This document shows positions 8,238 through 16,290 of a DNA stretch of 56,525 nucleotides, piece after piece. The notes under the pieces are model-generated. The model searched no databases. It worked only from the letters and a program-made list of their open reading frames with translations, and was not told the DNA's origin. The position numbers and the translations under genes were made by a program. The DNA is from TMED-70 sp036164085. Lineage in GTDB: Bacteria > Chloroflexota > Dehalococcoidia > Lucifugimonadales > Lucifugimonadaceae. Each line of letters begins with the position of its first letter. Positions within the stretch are counted from its first letter, which is position 1. The stretch is taken from positions 1 to 56,525 of the forward strand of contig JAYZJV010000043.1 in NCBI GenBank assembly GCA_036164085.1, in the 5' to 3' direction.

Positions 8238-9861
8238 CCATAAATTTAAAAGTGAAAACCATTCTATAGAATTATCTAAAAACAAGACTCTGTTTGAACT
8301 AGCTGACGCAGTCAAAATGAGAATTCCAACTTCCTGTGGTAGAGTGGGTGATTGTCACGAATGTATCGTAGAAGTCTCTGATGGATATGGTATTTTGTCT
8401 AAACCTACAAAGCAAGAAAAATTTTTAACCAAGCCTTTTAGATTAGCCTGTCAAGCAACCATAATCTCTGATGATAATGACTTAAAATTTACTCCTAGAA
8501 AAAGAGACAGAAAGATTTTAACAAATTTTAATAATGATTCTTCATATGAAATTGATCATAACTATGTGTATAAAGATAATTCTATGATTTACAAAAATAA
8601 TAATTCAGAAAAAGTTTTATCTAAATCTAAGAATATTTTTGGACTTGCAATTGATGTAGGAACAACTACCGTTGCTATAAATTTAGTTAATCTAAATAAT
8701 GGAAAAATTATTGTTACTTCTTCATTTGAAAACCCTCAGATTTTCGGTGGTTCAGATGTAATGAATCGTATTTCCTATGATTCAAGTGAATTTAAAGGTG
8801 AATTAACTAAGGCAATAATTTCTTCAATAAATTTTGAAATAGGAGAGTTTGTTAAGAAATTGAAAATCAGAAGAAATGAAATTGTTGAAGCTACAGTAGT
8901 CGGAAATTCAACAATGCGAGATCTTTTTTTTAATCTAAACGTAGAATCAATAGGTGTAAAACCATACAAATCAACAATCGAAATAGATTATTTAAAGGGT
9001 AAAAATAAAACCACTGAAATAATAACCAAAGCAAAAAACATAAATTTAAGAATCAATTCAGAAGCTTTGGTTTATAGTCCCCCTTTGATTGCATCGCATA
9101 TTGGTTCAGATGTTTCTGCAGGCTTAATTGCAACTGATTTTTTTCAAAATAAAAACTTGAAAATGCTAATAGATATTGGAACTAATACAGAAGTAGTATT
9201 GGGCACACCTGATAAAATGCTTGCAGCCTCATGTCCAGCTGGTCCTGCATTTGAAGGAGGTGAAATAACTTTTGGAATGCCTGGTTACCAAGGAGCAATA
9301 GAAAAAGTCGATTTTCATAAAAATGATTTCACTTACCAAACGATAGGAGGTGCAAAACCTTTAGGTCTTTGTGGTTCAGGACTGATAGATTTTTTATCTG
9401 TTTTAGTTAAAAAAAATTTAATGAACCCTTTAGGTAAATTTGAATCTGAAGAAGAATCTATATACATTGACAAAAACGAATCAATCAATTTGTCTCGAAG
9501 AGATGTTTCAAGTCTAGCTCAGGCTAAAGCTGCAAATGTTTGTGGGCAAGCATTAGTCATAAAGGACTTCGGAACAAATATCGAAGAGATTGAGAATATA
9601 TATTTAGCAGGTGGATTTGCAAATTTTATAGATATTCAGAATGCTAAAGAGATAGGATTTATTTTAAATTTTCCTCTAGAAAGAATAAAAAAAATAGGGA
9701 ATTCTGCTTTAGAAGGAGCAACAAAGTTATTATTATCAAATAAACTTAGAAAAAATCTTGTTGATTATGTTACAAAAATTGATCACTTGGAGCTTGAAAC
9801 AAAGCCAGAGTTTTTTGATTACTTTGTAGAAGGTTGTCAGTTCAAGAAAATTTCAATATAA
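8230..9861 (+). CDS. ATP-dependent reductive activator of corrinoid protein (RACo/RamA-like ASKHA protein with 2Fe-2S domain)
   Basis: The 543-residue protein combines an N-terminal plant-type ferredoxin domain, with ligands C36-x5-C42-x2-C45 and C74, and a C-terminal ASKHA ATPase (DUF4445 type). The ATPase has phosphate motifs AIDVGTTTVAINLV near 139 and LIDIGTNTEV near 310, and an adenosine motif YLAGGFANF near 460. Such proteins use ATP to drive low-potential electron transfer that returns inactive Co(II) corrinoid to Co(I). It is the natural repair partner for the B12 protein two genes upstream and replaces the AdoMet-dependent activation domain of MetH. The ATG at 8230 is favoured over the upstream in-frame TTG at 8209 because it aligns with family N-termini. 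Confidence 0.88.
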   Translation: MSNHKFKSENHSIELSKNKTLFELADAVKMRIPTSCGRVGDCHECIVEVSDGYGILSKPTKQEKFLTKPFRLACQATIISDDNDLKFTPRKRDRKILTNFNNDSSYEIDHNYVYKDNSMIYKNNNSEKVLSKSKNIFGLAIDVGTTTVAINLVNLNNGKIIVTSSFENPQIFGGSDVMNRISYDSSEFKGELTKAIISSINFEIGEFVKKLKIRRNEIVEATVVGNSTMRDLFFNLNVESIGVKPYKSTIEIDYLKGKNKTTEIITKAKNINLRINSEALVYSPPLIASHIGSDVSAGLIATDFFQNKNLKMLIDIGTNTEVVLGTPDKMLAASCPAGPAFEGGEITFGMPGYQGAIEKVDFHKNDFTYQTIGGAKPLGLCGSGLIDFLSVLVKKNLMNPLGKFESEEESIYIDKNESINLSRRDVSSLAQAKAANVCGQALVIKDFGTNIEEIENIYLAGGFANFIDIQNAKEIGFILNFPLERIKKIGNSALEGATKLLLSNKLRKNLVDYVTKIDHLELETKPEFFDYFVEGCQFKKISI

Positions 9862-9870
9862 AAAGGAACT

Positions 9871-10860
9871 ATGAAATATAAAGCAGTAATTACAGATTAT
9901 GTTTGGCCTAATCTAGACATTGAAACTGAAATACTTAATCAAAATGATATAGAAGTTGTTGATTGCAACAATAAAAGTGATGAAGAACTTAAGAAAGAGT
10001 TAATTGATGCAGATGCAATGATGTTTTGTTTTAGGGAAATAACTTCTTCGTTCCTTGAATCAGCATCAAAATGTAAAGTCGCCTCAAGGTATGGAATTGG
10101 TGTCGATAATATTGATATTAAAAAATGTACAGAACTAGGAATAGTTGTTACAAATATCCCCGATTATTGTCTTGAAGAAGTTTCTGACCATGCGATTGGC
10201 ATGATATTGAGCCTTAATCGGAGAATAAATGACCATTCAAATATGGTTAAAGGCGGTGGTTGGTATGACTTAGATTTGAACATTCCTGTTCAAAGATTAA
10301 GTGAATCGGTATTAGGCATCGTCGGCTTCGGAAGAATTGGAAAAACTATATCAAACAGAATCTCTGCTCTTGGAATAAAATGTATTGCATATGACCCATT
10401 ATTGAATCCTGGAGATAAAATAGGCCATGTTGAGATAGTATCATTTGATGATTTGTTAAAATTATCTGATTTCATAACTGTTCATGTTCCTTTAAATAAT
10501 CAAACTCACCATCTTTTCTCAAAAAAAGAGTTTAGCCGTATGAAGAACAATGCAATTTTGGTTAATTGCGCTAGAGGTGGATTGATTGATGAAAAATCTG
10601 CATCTCAAGCTCTTTCTAATGGTCAAATTGGAGGAATTGGCTTAGATGTTATCGAGGATACCTCTAAATCACCTTCAAGCCCTCTGTTTGAAAATTCTAA
10701 TGTTATTATAACTCCTCATACTGCTTTTTTTTCTAAAGCTGCGAATGAGGAATTGCAAAGAAGAACAGCAGAAGAAATTGTAAGAGTAATAAAAAATAAG
10801 AAACCTGAGAATTTTATAAACCCTGAAGTCTTAGGTAATACTAGATCAAATATAAGCTAA
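9871..10860 (+). CDS. D-isomer-specific 2-hydroxyacid dehydrogenase (phosphoglycerate dehydrogenase / CtBP-like)
   Basis: The 329-residue protein has the family nucleotide motif GIVGFGRIGKTISNR near 149. The catalytic residues are Arg in NCARGGLIDEKS near 231, an acidic residue in DVIEDTSKS near 260, and His in ITPHTAFFSKAANEE near 281. The early SRYGIGVDNIDIKKC block fits the CtBP-like and phosphoglycerate-dehydrogenase-like subgroup. It starts 9 bases after the corrinoid activator and is likely read from the same transcript, although its substrate may be unrelated. It differs clearly from the paralogue at 3232-4173. Its stop codon overlaps that of rmuC on the other strand by 4 bases, so there is no room for a conventional terminator. 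Confidence 0.85.
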   Translation: MKYKAVITDYVWPNLDIETEILNQNDIEVVDCNNKSDEELKKELIDADAMMFCFREITSSFLESASKCKVASRYGIGVDNIDIKKCTELGIVVTNIPDYCLEEVSDHAIGMILSLNRRINDHSNMVKGGGWYDLDLNIPVQRLSESVLGIVGFGRIGKTISNRISALGIKCIAYDPLLNPGDKIGHVEIVSFDDLLKLSDFITVHVPLNNQTHHLFSKKEFSRMKNNAILVNCARGGLIDEKSASQALSNGQIGGIGLDVIEDTSKSPSSPLFENSNVIITPHTAFFSKAANEELQRRTAEEIVRVIKNKKPENFINPEVLGNTRSNIS

Positions 10861-12026
10861 TTATCTAAAGTCATTTGTCTTTGACTTTCTTCTTGCCCAT
10901 CAGGAATGCTTTTTGGGACATCATTATCAACTACATTTTCTATTACAGATACATCGATTGCTTTTTCAGGATTTTTATCAAGTTGAGTTTCTAGATCTTT
11001 GACATTACTAAATTTTTTATCTAATGCTTTTCTTCTTCTTCCTTCTAGATACTCGAAATGAGTAGTAGCAGTTTTTAATGCTCTTCCTACGACTGATTGT
11101 TCTTCAATGTAATTATCCCATTCTTTTTTTAACTCATCTAAAATAATCATAATTTGATTTTGATTTTCTCCAATAGTTAAAACTTTCATGAATTCTTTTA
11201 TAACTCCTACAACTAAAAGTAAGTTACCAGGTGAAGTTATAGTTACTTTTTTACTTTGTGCATACTGTATTAAATCCATTCTTTTTTCATAAATAAATGA
11301 CAAAATATGATCACTTGGAACAAATACAATTACATTATCTAATGTGTTTTGCTTAGTGTTAATATATTTTGTTCCCACTTCATCAATAATTTTCTTTAAT
11401 GAATCAAAGAATTTTTTTTCTCTATTTTGACTATCTAAGACTTCAGATCCTTCTTCCATTAGAGGTTGAAAATATTCCCAAACAAATTTTGAATCCATAT
11501 GTATTACTTTTCCATCTGGTAAATTGATAGTGAAATCTGGTCGTGTTCCATTATCTAAAACTTGCTGAGTTTCATATTGCACTCCTTTTATAAATCCGGC
11601 ACTCCTAAAAATATCCTCTGCCATTAATTCGCCTAATTGACCTCTTGTTTGACTTCCTGAAAGTACATTTGTCAATTTACTGAACTCTTCCTTTGCAACA
11701 TTGATTGCATCTTCAGTACTTTTATTTTGCTTTCTGAGTAAATCATTTGTAGTAACAAGTTTGACTGTTTCTTGCATTGTTTTATCATATTGTTTGGTCA
11801 TTAAATCTTTTACTGTCTGAAGGTCTTTATTGAATTTATCATCTTTTTCAGATAATAATTGTTTAACCTTGCTTTCAACTCCTTCAGTAGTATCATCGGC
11901 AAACTCTTTAAATTTCATACCAGAGAAATATTTTGAGAATCTCAAGAAAAACACTGCAGAAATTCCTCCTATTGAGAATATAAGAATGATTAGAAGGAAA
12001 ATTATACTAATATTGAAAGCACTCAT
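10857..12026 (-). CDS. rmuC: RmuC-family DNA recombination protein
   Basis: The 389-residue protein starts with one membrane anchor (about residues 6-28, FNISIIFLLIILIFSIGG). A charged coiled-coil region follows (about 40-120). The RmuC nuclease-like domain comes next, recognisable from SQTRGQLGELMAEDIF near 134, the GTRPDFTINLPDGKVIHMDSK block near 168, and VIVFVPSDHILSFIYE near 234. RmuC limits recombination at inverted repeats in Escherichia coli; the precise activity remains poorly defined. A perfect 32-base palindrome begins 3 bases upstream of its start codon. The stop overlaps the convergent hydroxyacid dehydrogenase. Confidence 0.88.
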   Translation of the reverse strand: MSAFNISIIFLLIILIFSIGGISAVFFLRFSKYFSGMKFKEFADDTTEGVESKVKQLLSEKDDKFNKDLQTVKDLMTKQYDKTMQETVKLVTTNDLLRKQNKSTEDAINVAKEEFSKLTNVLSGSQTRGQLGELMAEDIFRSAGFIKGVQYETQQVLDNGTRPDFTINLPDGKVIHMDSKFVWEYFQPLMEEGSEVLDSQNREKKFFDSLKKIIDEVGTKYINTKQNTLDNVIVFVPSDHILSFIYEKRMDLIQYAQSKKVTITSPGNLLLVVGVIKEFMKVLTIGENQNQIMIILDELKKEWDNYIEEQSVVGRALKTATTHFEYLEGRRRKALDKKFSNVKDLETQLDKNPEKAIDVSVIENVVDNDVPKSIPDGQEESQRQMTLDN

Positions 12027-12028
12027 AG

Positions 12029-12060
12029 AAATTATTTTAAATGATCATTTAAAATAATTT
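12029..12060. repeat. Perfect 32-base palindrome between rmuC and a zinc alcohol dehydrogenase
   Basis: Two 16-base arms, AAATTATTTTAAATGA and its exact reverse complement, meet with no spacer at 12044/12045. The symmetry breaks outside 12029-12060. It lies 3 bases upstream of the rmuC start on the minus strand and 50 bases upstream of the dehydrogenase ATG on the plus strand. It could be an operator for a dimeric regulator, or an RNA hairpin over the rmuC start region. It lacks the GC-rich stem and U tract expected of a terminator. Confidence 0.8.
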
Positions 12061-12110
12061 TAGAGTTTTAATGTAAAATAAGTCAAATTATATTTTTATT
12101 GGAGCCTGTA

Positions 12111-13115
12111 ATGAAATGTATGACTTGGAGAGGAAATAATAATTTTACTTTTGATGAAGTCAAAATTCCGAAAGTAATCGAAGGAACATGCTTGATTGAA
12201 ATTCATACAGCTGGAGTATGTGGAACAGATATACATATTACACAAGGTTTATTTCCTTCACCTAAAGATGTAGTACTGGGGCATGAATTTTCTGGAAAAA
12301 TTGTTGAAATAGGGAAAAATGTAGACAAATCACTATTAAACCAAGAAGTTTCTGCACATACTGTTGGGGGTTGTGGTACTTGCGAAAGTTGCAGAAAATG
12401 GTCAGTTGGTCACTGCGAGATAAATCAAAGAAGAGCCGGTGCTTTTAGCGAATATGTTTTATCTGACTCCAAAGCTATTTCAGTTATTCCTGAAAACTTG
12501 TCTTTAGAAAACGCATCTTTAGCAGAACCAGCCTCTTGTAGCCTATCTTGTGTAGAAATGTTACGAAAACCTGAATCGAAAAGTACAGCTGTTGTCATAG
12601 GTAATGGCCTTTTAGGATTATTTACAATTTTTTTTCTGAAACAACTAGGAATAGATAGAATCATATCTTCAGAAATTGAACCATCAAGAAGAGCCTTAGC
12701 AAATCAATTTGGTTCAGATATTACTGTTGATCCAACAAAAAATGATTTACTAGAAATTGTGAAAGAAGAAACCAATGGATATGGAGCTGATATAGTAGCT
12801 GAAGCAGTAGGAAATCCAAAAGTTTTAAAGGATTGTTTTCAACTAATAAGACCAAGAGGACAAATGTTATTGGTAGGAGTAAATCCTAAAGGTTCAAAAT
12901 TACCATTTGACTTATTTGATATGCATTTTAATGAAATCTCCGTTTTTGGAGCTTTTGGGGCAGGAAATTCATTTGAAAGAGCCTTAAATCATTTGCCCAA
13001 TATGCCTTTAGATAAAATCATTTCGGAGCGTTTTCCTTTGCAAGAACTACCTGAAGCTATTAGAAAATCTGCAAATGCAGAAGGAATCAAATTTGTCATA
13101 GGACCTAACGATTAA
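12111..13115 (+). CDS. Zinc-dependent alcohol dehydrogenase (MDR family, sorbitol/threonine dehydrogenase-like)
   Basis: The 334-residue protein has catalytic zinc residues in GVCGTDIHI (Cys) and VLGHEFSG (His-Glu). The structural zinc loop is GGCGTCESCRKWSVGHC near 90-106, and a Rossmann motif VIGNGLLGLF lies near 163. The ATG at 12111 is chosen because GGAG sits 6 bases upstream; the in-frame TTG at 12099 overlaps that ribosome-binding site. These enzymes oxidise secondary alcohols or polyols with NAD(P). It starts a plus-strand operon with an aminotransferase and an ornithine-cyclodeaminase-like protein, so the substrate may be an amino or hydroxy acid derivative. It is transcribed divergently from rmuC. 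Confidence 0.88.
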   Translation: MKCMTWRGNNNFTFDEVKIPKVIEGTCLIEIHTAGVCGTDIHITQGLFPSPKDVVLGHEFSGKIVEIGKNVDKSLLNQEVSAHTVGGCGTCESCRKWSVGHCEINQRRAGAFSEYVLSDSKAISVIPENLSLENASLAEPASCSLSCVEMLRKPESKSTAVVIGNGLLGLFTIFFLKQLGIDRIISSEIEPSRRALANQFGSDITVDPTKNDLLEIVKEETNGYGADIVAEAVGNPKVLKDCFQLIRPRGQMLLVGVNPKGSKLPFDLFDMHFNEISVFGAFGAGNSFERALNHLPNMPLDKIISERFPLQELPEAIRKSANAEGIKFVIGPND

Positions 13116-13142
13116 GAGAGATAGATAAGTTAGAATATACCT

Positions 13143-14297
13143 ATGATTAAAAAACATCTAAATTATAGAAAATATTTTAATGTTGAAAAAAACATTGCTT
13201 ACCTAAATAGTGGATACATGGGACTCCTGCCAAAAAAATCTATAACTAAAGGTAGTGAAGGATTCGAATTAAAGTCAAAATCATGGGAAATTCATTGGGA
13301 AGACTTTTACGATAAACCTGAAAATACTAGAAAGATTTTTTCAAAATTGATCAATTCAGATTCAGATTCAGTATTTTTTACTCCATCAGCTAGTTATGGA
13401 TTTGCAGTTTTTGCGAATAATTTTGAGTTGAGAAATAAAAAAACAATTTTATTACTTGAAGAAGAGTTTCCTTCAAATGTATGGATTTGGAAAAAATTAG
13501 CAAAAAAACAAAACGGTTTAGTAAAATTTGTACCACGGCCCACGGATGATGATTGGACTTCTGCTATTTTAAATCATATTGATGAAGATACAGCTTTGGT
13601 TTCTGTACCTAATTGTCATTGGACTGATGGTGGTTTGATTGATTTAGAAATCCTGTCTTTAGAATTAAAAAAAAATGACATCTCTCTTGCTATAGACGGG
13701 ACTCAATCAGTAGGCGTAATGCCAATAGACATTAAGAAAATTAAACCTGATTTTATGGTTGTTTCAGGTTATAAATGGTGTTTAGGGCCTTACAGTTTGG
13801 GACTTGCGTATATTGATAGTAAATATCATAAAGGAGATCCTATTGAGTATAATTGGATGTCTAAATTTCCAATCCCTACGGATAGTAACGTACCTGATAT
13901 GACTGTCTATGAAGATTTTGTATACGACAACGCTAGAAAGTTTGATTTTGGGCAAAGAGGTAATTTTCATTTAATTCCTGCATTAGAATCTTCGCTAGAA
14001 TTAATATCTAGTATTGGTCCAGAGAATATTTATAGCTATGTTGATGATTTAAACGAAGATATTATAAAAATTACTTCAGAAATGGGATTTTCAAATATTG
14101 ATAGAAATTACAGAGCAAAACACTATCTTGGGTTGAGATTTGAAAAAGAAATCCCTAGTAATTTTGTAGAGAATCTGGCGAATGAAAACATATTTATAAG
14201 CGCAAGAGGTAAAAAAGCTATTAGAGTTACTCCTCACATATGGAATGATTTAAATGATGTAGATCTATTTATCTATGGATTAAAGAAAGTTTTATAA
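13143..14297 (+). CDS. Class V aminotransferase family PLP enzyme
   Basis: The 384-residue protein has the fold-type I layout of the class V group (cysteine desulfurase, isopenicillin N epimerase, kynureninase-like). It has an AYLNSGYMG start, FTPSASYGFA near 78, the Asp and Gln of AIDGTQSVGV near 182, and the PLP lysine in VVSGYKWCLGPYSLG near 207. The mobile cysteine loop of cysteine desulfurases is not evident, so a role in sulfur transfer is unlikely; epimerase, lyase or transaminase activity on an amino acid is more probable. It follows the alcohol dehydrogenase by 27 bases, and the next gene begins 1 base after its stop, so the three form an operon. Confidence 0.85.
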   Translation: MIKKHLNYRKYFNVEKNIAYLNSGYMGLLPKKSITKGSEGFELKSKSWEIHWEDFYDKPENTRKIFSKLINSDSDSVFFTPSASYGFAVFANNFELRNKKTILLLEEEFPSNVWIWKKLAKKQNGLVKFVPRPTDDDWTSAILNHIDEDTALVSVPNCHWTDGGLIDLEILSLELKKNDISLAIDGTQSVGVMPIDIKKIKPDFMVVSGYKWCLGPYSLGLAYIDSKYHKGDPIEYNWMSKFPIPTDSNVPDMTVYEDFVYDNARKFDFGQRGNFHLIPALESSLELISSIGPENIYSYVDDLNEDIIKITSEMGFSNIDRNYRAKHYLGLRFEKEIPSNFVENLANENIFISARGKKAIRVTPHIWNDLNDVDLFIYGLKKVL

Positions 14298-14298
14298 T

Positions 14299-15228
14299 AT
14301 GACTATTTTTATTTCCGAAGATCAAGTAAAAGAAGTATTAGATGTAAAAACAACTGTTGACTTACTAGAAGAAGCTATGAAATCTTTATCTACTGGTAAA
14401 GGATTTAATAGTCCTAGAAAGAGGCTCCCCACTAGTTATAATGGAGGAAACCTTCATTTTATGGCAGCATCATGGCCAGAAAAAGGAATAGCTGGGCATA
14501 AAAGCTATGTTGTAACTAAGGGGAAGGCAACTTTTGTTGTAATTCTTTATTCAACAGAAGGAGAAGGGTTGCTTGCAGTTATAGAAGCAAATCTATTAGG
14601 GCAAATAAGAACTGGTGCTGCCTCAGGGTTAGCTTCAAAATATCTAGCTAAAAAAGATTCAAAACAACTGGCAGTAATTGGATCTGGTTTTCAAGCTCAA
14701 ACGCAATTAGAAGCAATAAATTCACAATTTAAACTAGATGAAGTAAGAGTTTATTCAAGGACTAAAGAAAAACGTGAGGCTTTTGTAGATAAAATGAGTA
14801 AAAAGTTAAGTATAAATATTCAATCATCAGAATCTTCTGAAGAAGCAACAGACAATTGTGACATTCTCTCACTTATCACTAATTCAAGCGCTCCTGTTAT
14901 TTCAAATGAACAAATCACTAAAGGAATTCATGTAAATGCAGCTGGAGGGAATAGTTGGCTTAGATCAGAGTTGTCAGCAAATTCAATTAGTAAATTTGAT
15001 TTTATTTCATGTGATGATCTGGATCAGGCTAAAACTGAGTGTAAAGAGTTAATGGAAGCTACTGAAAAAGGGATTACTTCTTGGAATAAGGTTTATGAAT
15101 TATCTTCAGTAATAGATGAACAGATTCTTGGCAGAAAAAATAATGAAAATATAACTTTATACGAATCATTAGGTATAGCTATTCAAGACATTGCAGCAGC
15201 TAAATATGTATACGACCAACTAAAATAA
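14299..15228 (+). CDS. Ornithine cyclodeaminase / mu-crystallin family protein
   Basis: The 309-residue protein starts directly after the aminotransferase stop. Family signatures are the substrate and lysine segment SPRKRLPTSYNGGNLHFMAA near 35-55, GQIRTGAASGLASKYLA near 97, the Rossmann motif AVIGSGFQAQTQLEAI near 120, and VNAAGGNSW near 212 before a SCDDLDQAK segment. Members include ornithine cyclodeaminase, alanine dehydrogenase (archaeal type), ketimine reductases and 2,3-diaminopropionate-pathway enzymes. Which one applies is not clear. The operon with a class V PLP enzyme and a zinc dehydrogenase suggests amino acid catabolism or synthesis of an unusual amino acid. It converges with coaE, with 5 bases between the stops. 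Confidence 0.85.
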   Translation: MTIFISEDQVKEVLDVKTTVDLLEEAMKSLSTGKGFNSPRKRLPTSYNGGNLHFMAASWPEKGIAGHKSYVVTKGKATFVVILYSTEGEGLLAVIEANLLGQIRTGAASGLASKYLAKKDSKQLAVIGSGFQAQTQLEAINSQFKLDEVRVYSRTKEKREAFVDKMSKKLSINIQSSESSEEATDNCDILSLITNSSAPVISNEQITKGIHVNAAGGNSWLRSELSANSISKFDFISCDDLDQAKTECKELMEATEKGITSWNKVYELSSVIDEQILGRKNNENITLYESLGIAIQDIAAAKYVYDQLK

Positions 15229-15233
15229 ATCTG

Positions 15234-15815
15234 TTAAATATTTTTTTCTATCTCTTTTTTTAGAGCCACCAAATCAGAATTATTATTAATTATTGAATAT
15301 CGAATATTATCCTTATCTAAAATGCCTATCACCTCATCTGTTTTGAGTTGATTATTTGTTATTTTTTCAAAGTTTGATTTTGATAAATTTCTTTGCTTTT
15401 CTAATCTTTGTTTTGATAATGAATGGCTGGAATTAATAATCCAAATATAATCAAAAAGTTTATGCCATCCTGCCTCAATGATTACGGCTCCTTCAAAGAC
15501 AATTAGTTTTGAAGTGCTTTCAATCTTTTTACTTATATATTTTTCAATTTGAGGCCATATTATTTTTTGTAAAGTATTTAGTTTCTCTTTATCACTAAAA
15601 ACTAATTGCCCCAATCTCTTTGTATCTATTTGATTGTCTTTGGATAATACACTTGGAAAAAGTTTTAAAACTCTATTTTTTATATCCGTATCAGCTTTAT
15701 AAAATTCTTTAGCTACAACATCTAAGTCATAAGTGGTGATTCCCATATTTTTGAGTATGTGTAATACTGAAGATTTTCCAGTTCCTATATTTCCTGTTAT
15801 TCCTAATGATTTCAT
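15234..15815 (-). CDS. coaE: Dephospho-CoA kinase
   Basis: The 193-residue protein has a P-loop at its extreme N-terminus (GITGNIGTGKSS, residues 5-16). The CoA-site Asp is in TYDLDVVAKEFY near 30, the KLNTLQKIIWPQI block near 88, and LEKQRNLSKSNFEKI with the lid arginine near 138. Length and motifs match CoaE, which phosphorylates dephospho-CoA with ATP in the last step of CoA synthesis. The DADxx motif usual after strand 2 reads DLDVV here. It is transcribed alone on the minus strand, ending 5 bases from the convergent cyclodeaminase gene. No clear ribosome-binding site precedes its ATG. Confidence 0.9.
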   Translation of the reverse strand: MKSLGITGNIGTGKSSVLHILKNMGITTYDLDVVAKEFYKADTDIKNRVLKLFPSVLSKDNQIDTKRLGQLVFSDKEKLNTLQKIIWPQIEKYISKKIESTSKLIVFEGAVIIEAGWHKLFDYIWIINSSHSLSKQRLEKQRNLSKSNFEKITNNQLKTDEVIGILDKDNIRYSIINNNSDLVALKKEIEKNI

Positions 15816-15902
15816 TTCTATTTAATTAGGTTTTTAATTCAACATGTGATTTTTATGTATATTTAATAATATTAAAAAATACCCCCAGAGGTCTGAGCAA
15901 TT

Positions 15903-15936
15903 AAATAAAAGGCCCTTTTATTAGGGCTTTTTATTT
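15903..15936. terminator. Bidirectional intrinsic terminator
   Basis: The stem AAATAAAAGGCCC (15903-15915), loop TTTTATTA (15916-15923) and stem GGGCTTTTTATTT (15924-15936) pair over 13 bases with one G-T wobble. A U-rich tail follows the GC core in both directions. On the minus strand it overlaps the stop codon of the gene at 15935-16258 and should end that transcript before coaE. It is the only clear intrinsic terminator I found in the window. Confidence 0.75.
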
Positions 15937-16258
15937 AAAGGCCTCTCTCTTTAAGCTTATCTTCTGTAACGATTTCGTGAAATTCTATTTCATATCTTTC
16001 GATATTATCTTGTAACTCTTGTGACAATTTATTTCTTATTTTATCTGGGACATTTGAAAAAGCATTAGAACTTAATGTTTCTTGAGTCCATTCTGCACAA
16101 ACAGAATAATCTTCTGAAGGAGTTCCCCATCCGGATACATATACAGTAGCTCCACCTCTCCCCTTTTCTTCATATTCTGAACAAATTTGTTTTAGCAAAC
16201 TAGCTACTTTCCATAACTTGTCTCTTGAGGTTATGCATTTTCTTCTTACTAAAAACAT
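15935..16258 (-). CDS. Small hypothetical protein, possibly a dimeric alpha/beta barrel
   Basis: A 107-residue protein I cannot name. The ATG at 16258 is chosen because AAAGGA lies 6 bases upstream; the longer frame from 16297 would overlap the divergent EamA gene and lacks such a site. The start MFLVRRKCITSRDKLWKVAS, then a helix, a strand (ATVYVSGWGTPSEDYSVCAE) and two amphipathic helices, resembles ferredoxin-like monooxygenase or NIPSNAP-type dimeric barrels, but the match is weak. Two cysteines (near 8 and 68) match no binding motif. Its stop codon is embedded in a strong terminator, so it is a single-gene transcript. The start is only 32 bases from the divergent EamA start. Confidence 0.6.
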   Translation of the reverse strand: MFLVRRKCITSRDKLWKVASLLKQICSEYEEKGRGGATVYVSGWGTPSEDYSVCAEWTQETLSSNAFSNVPDKIRNKLSQELQDNIERYEIEFHEIVTEDKLKERGL

Positions 16259-16290
16259 TTTGTATCCTTTCTTTAATATAAAATGACTTA

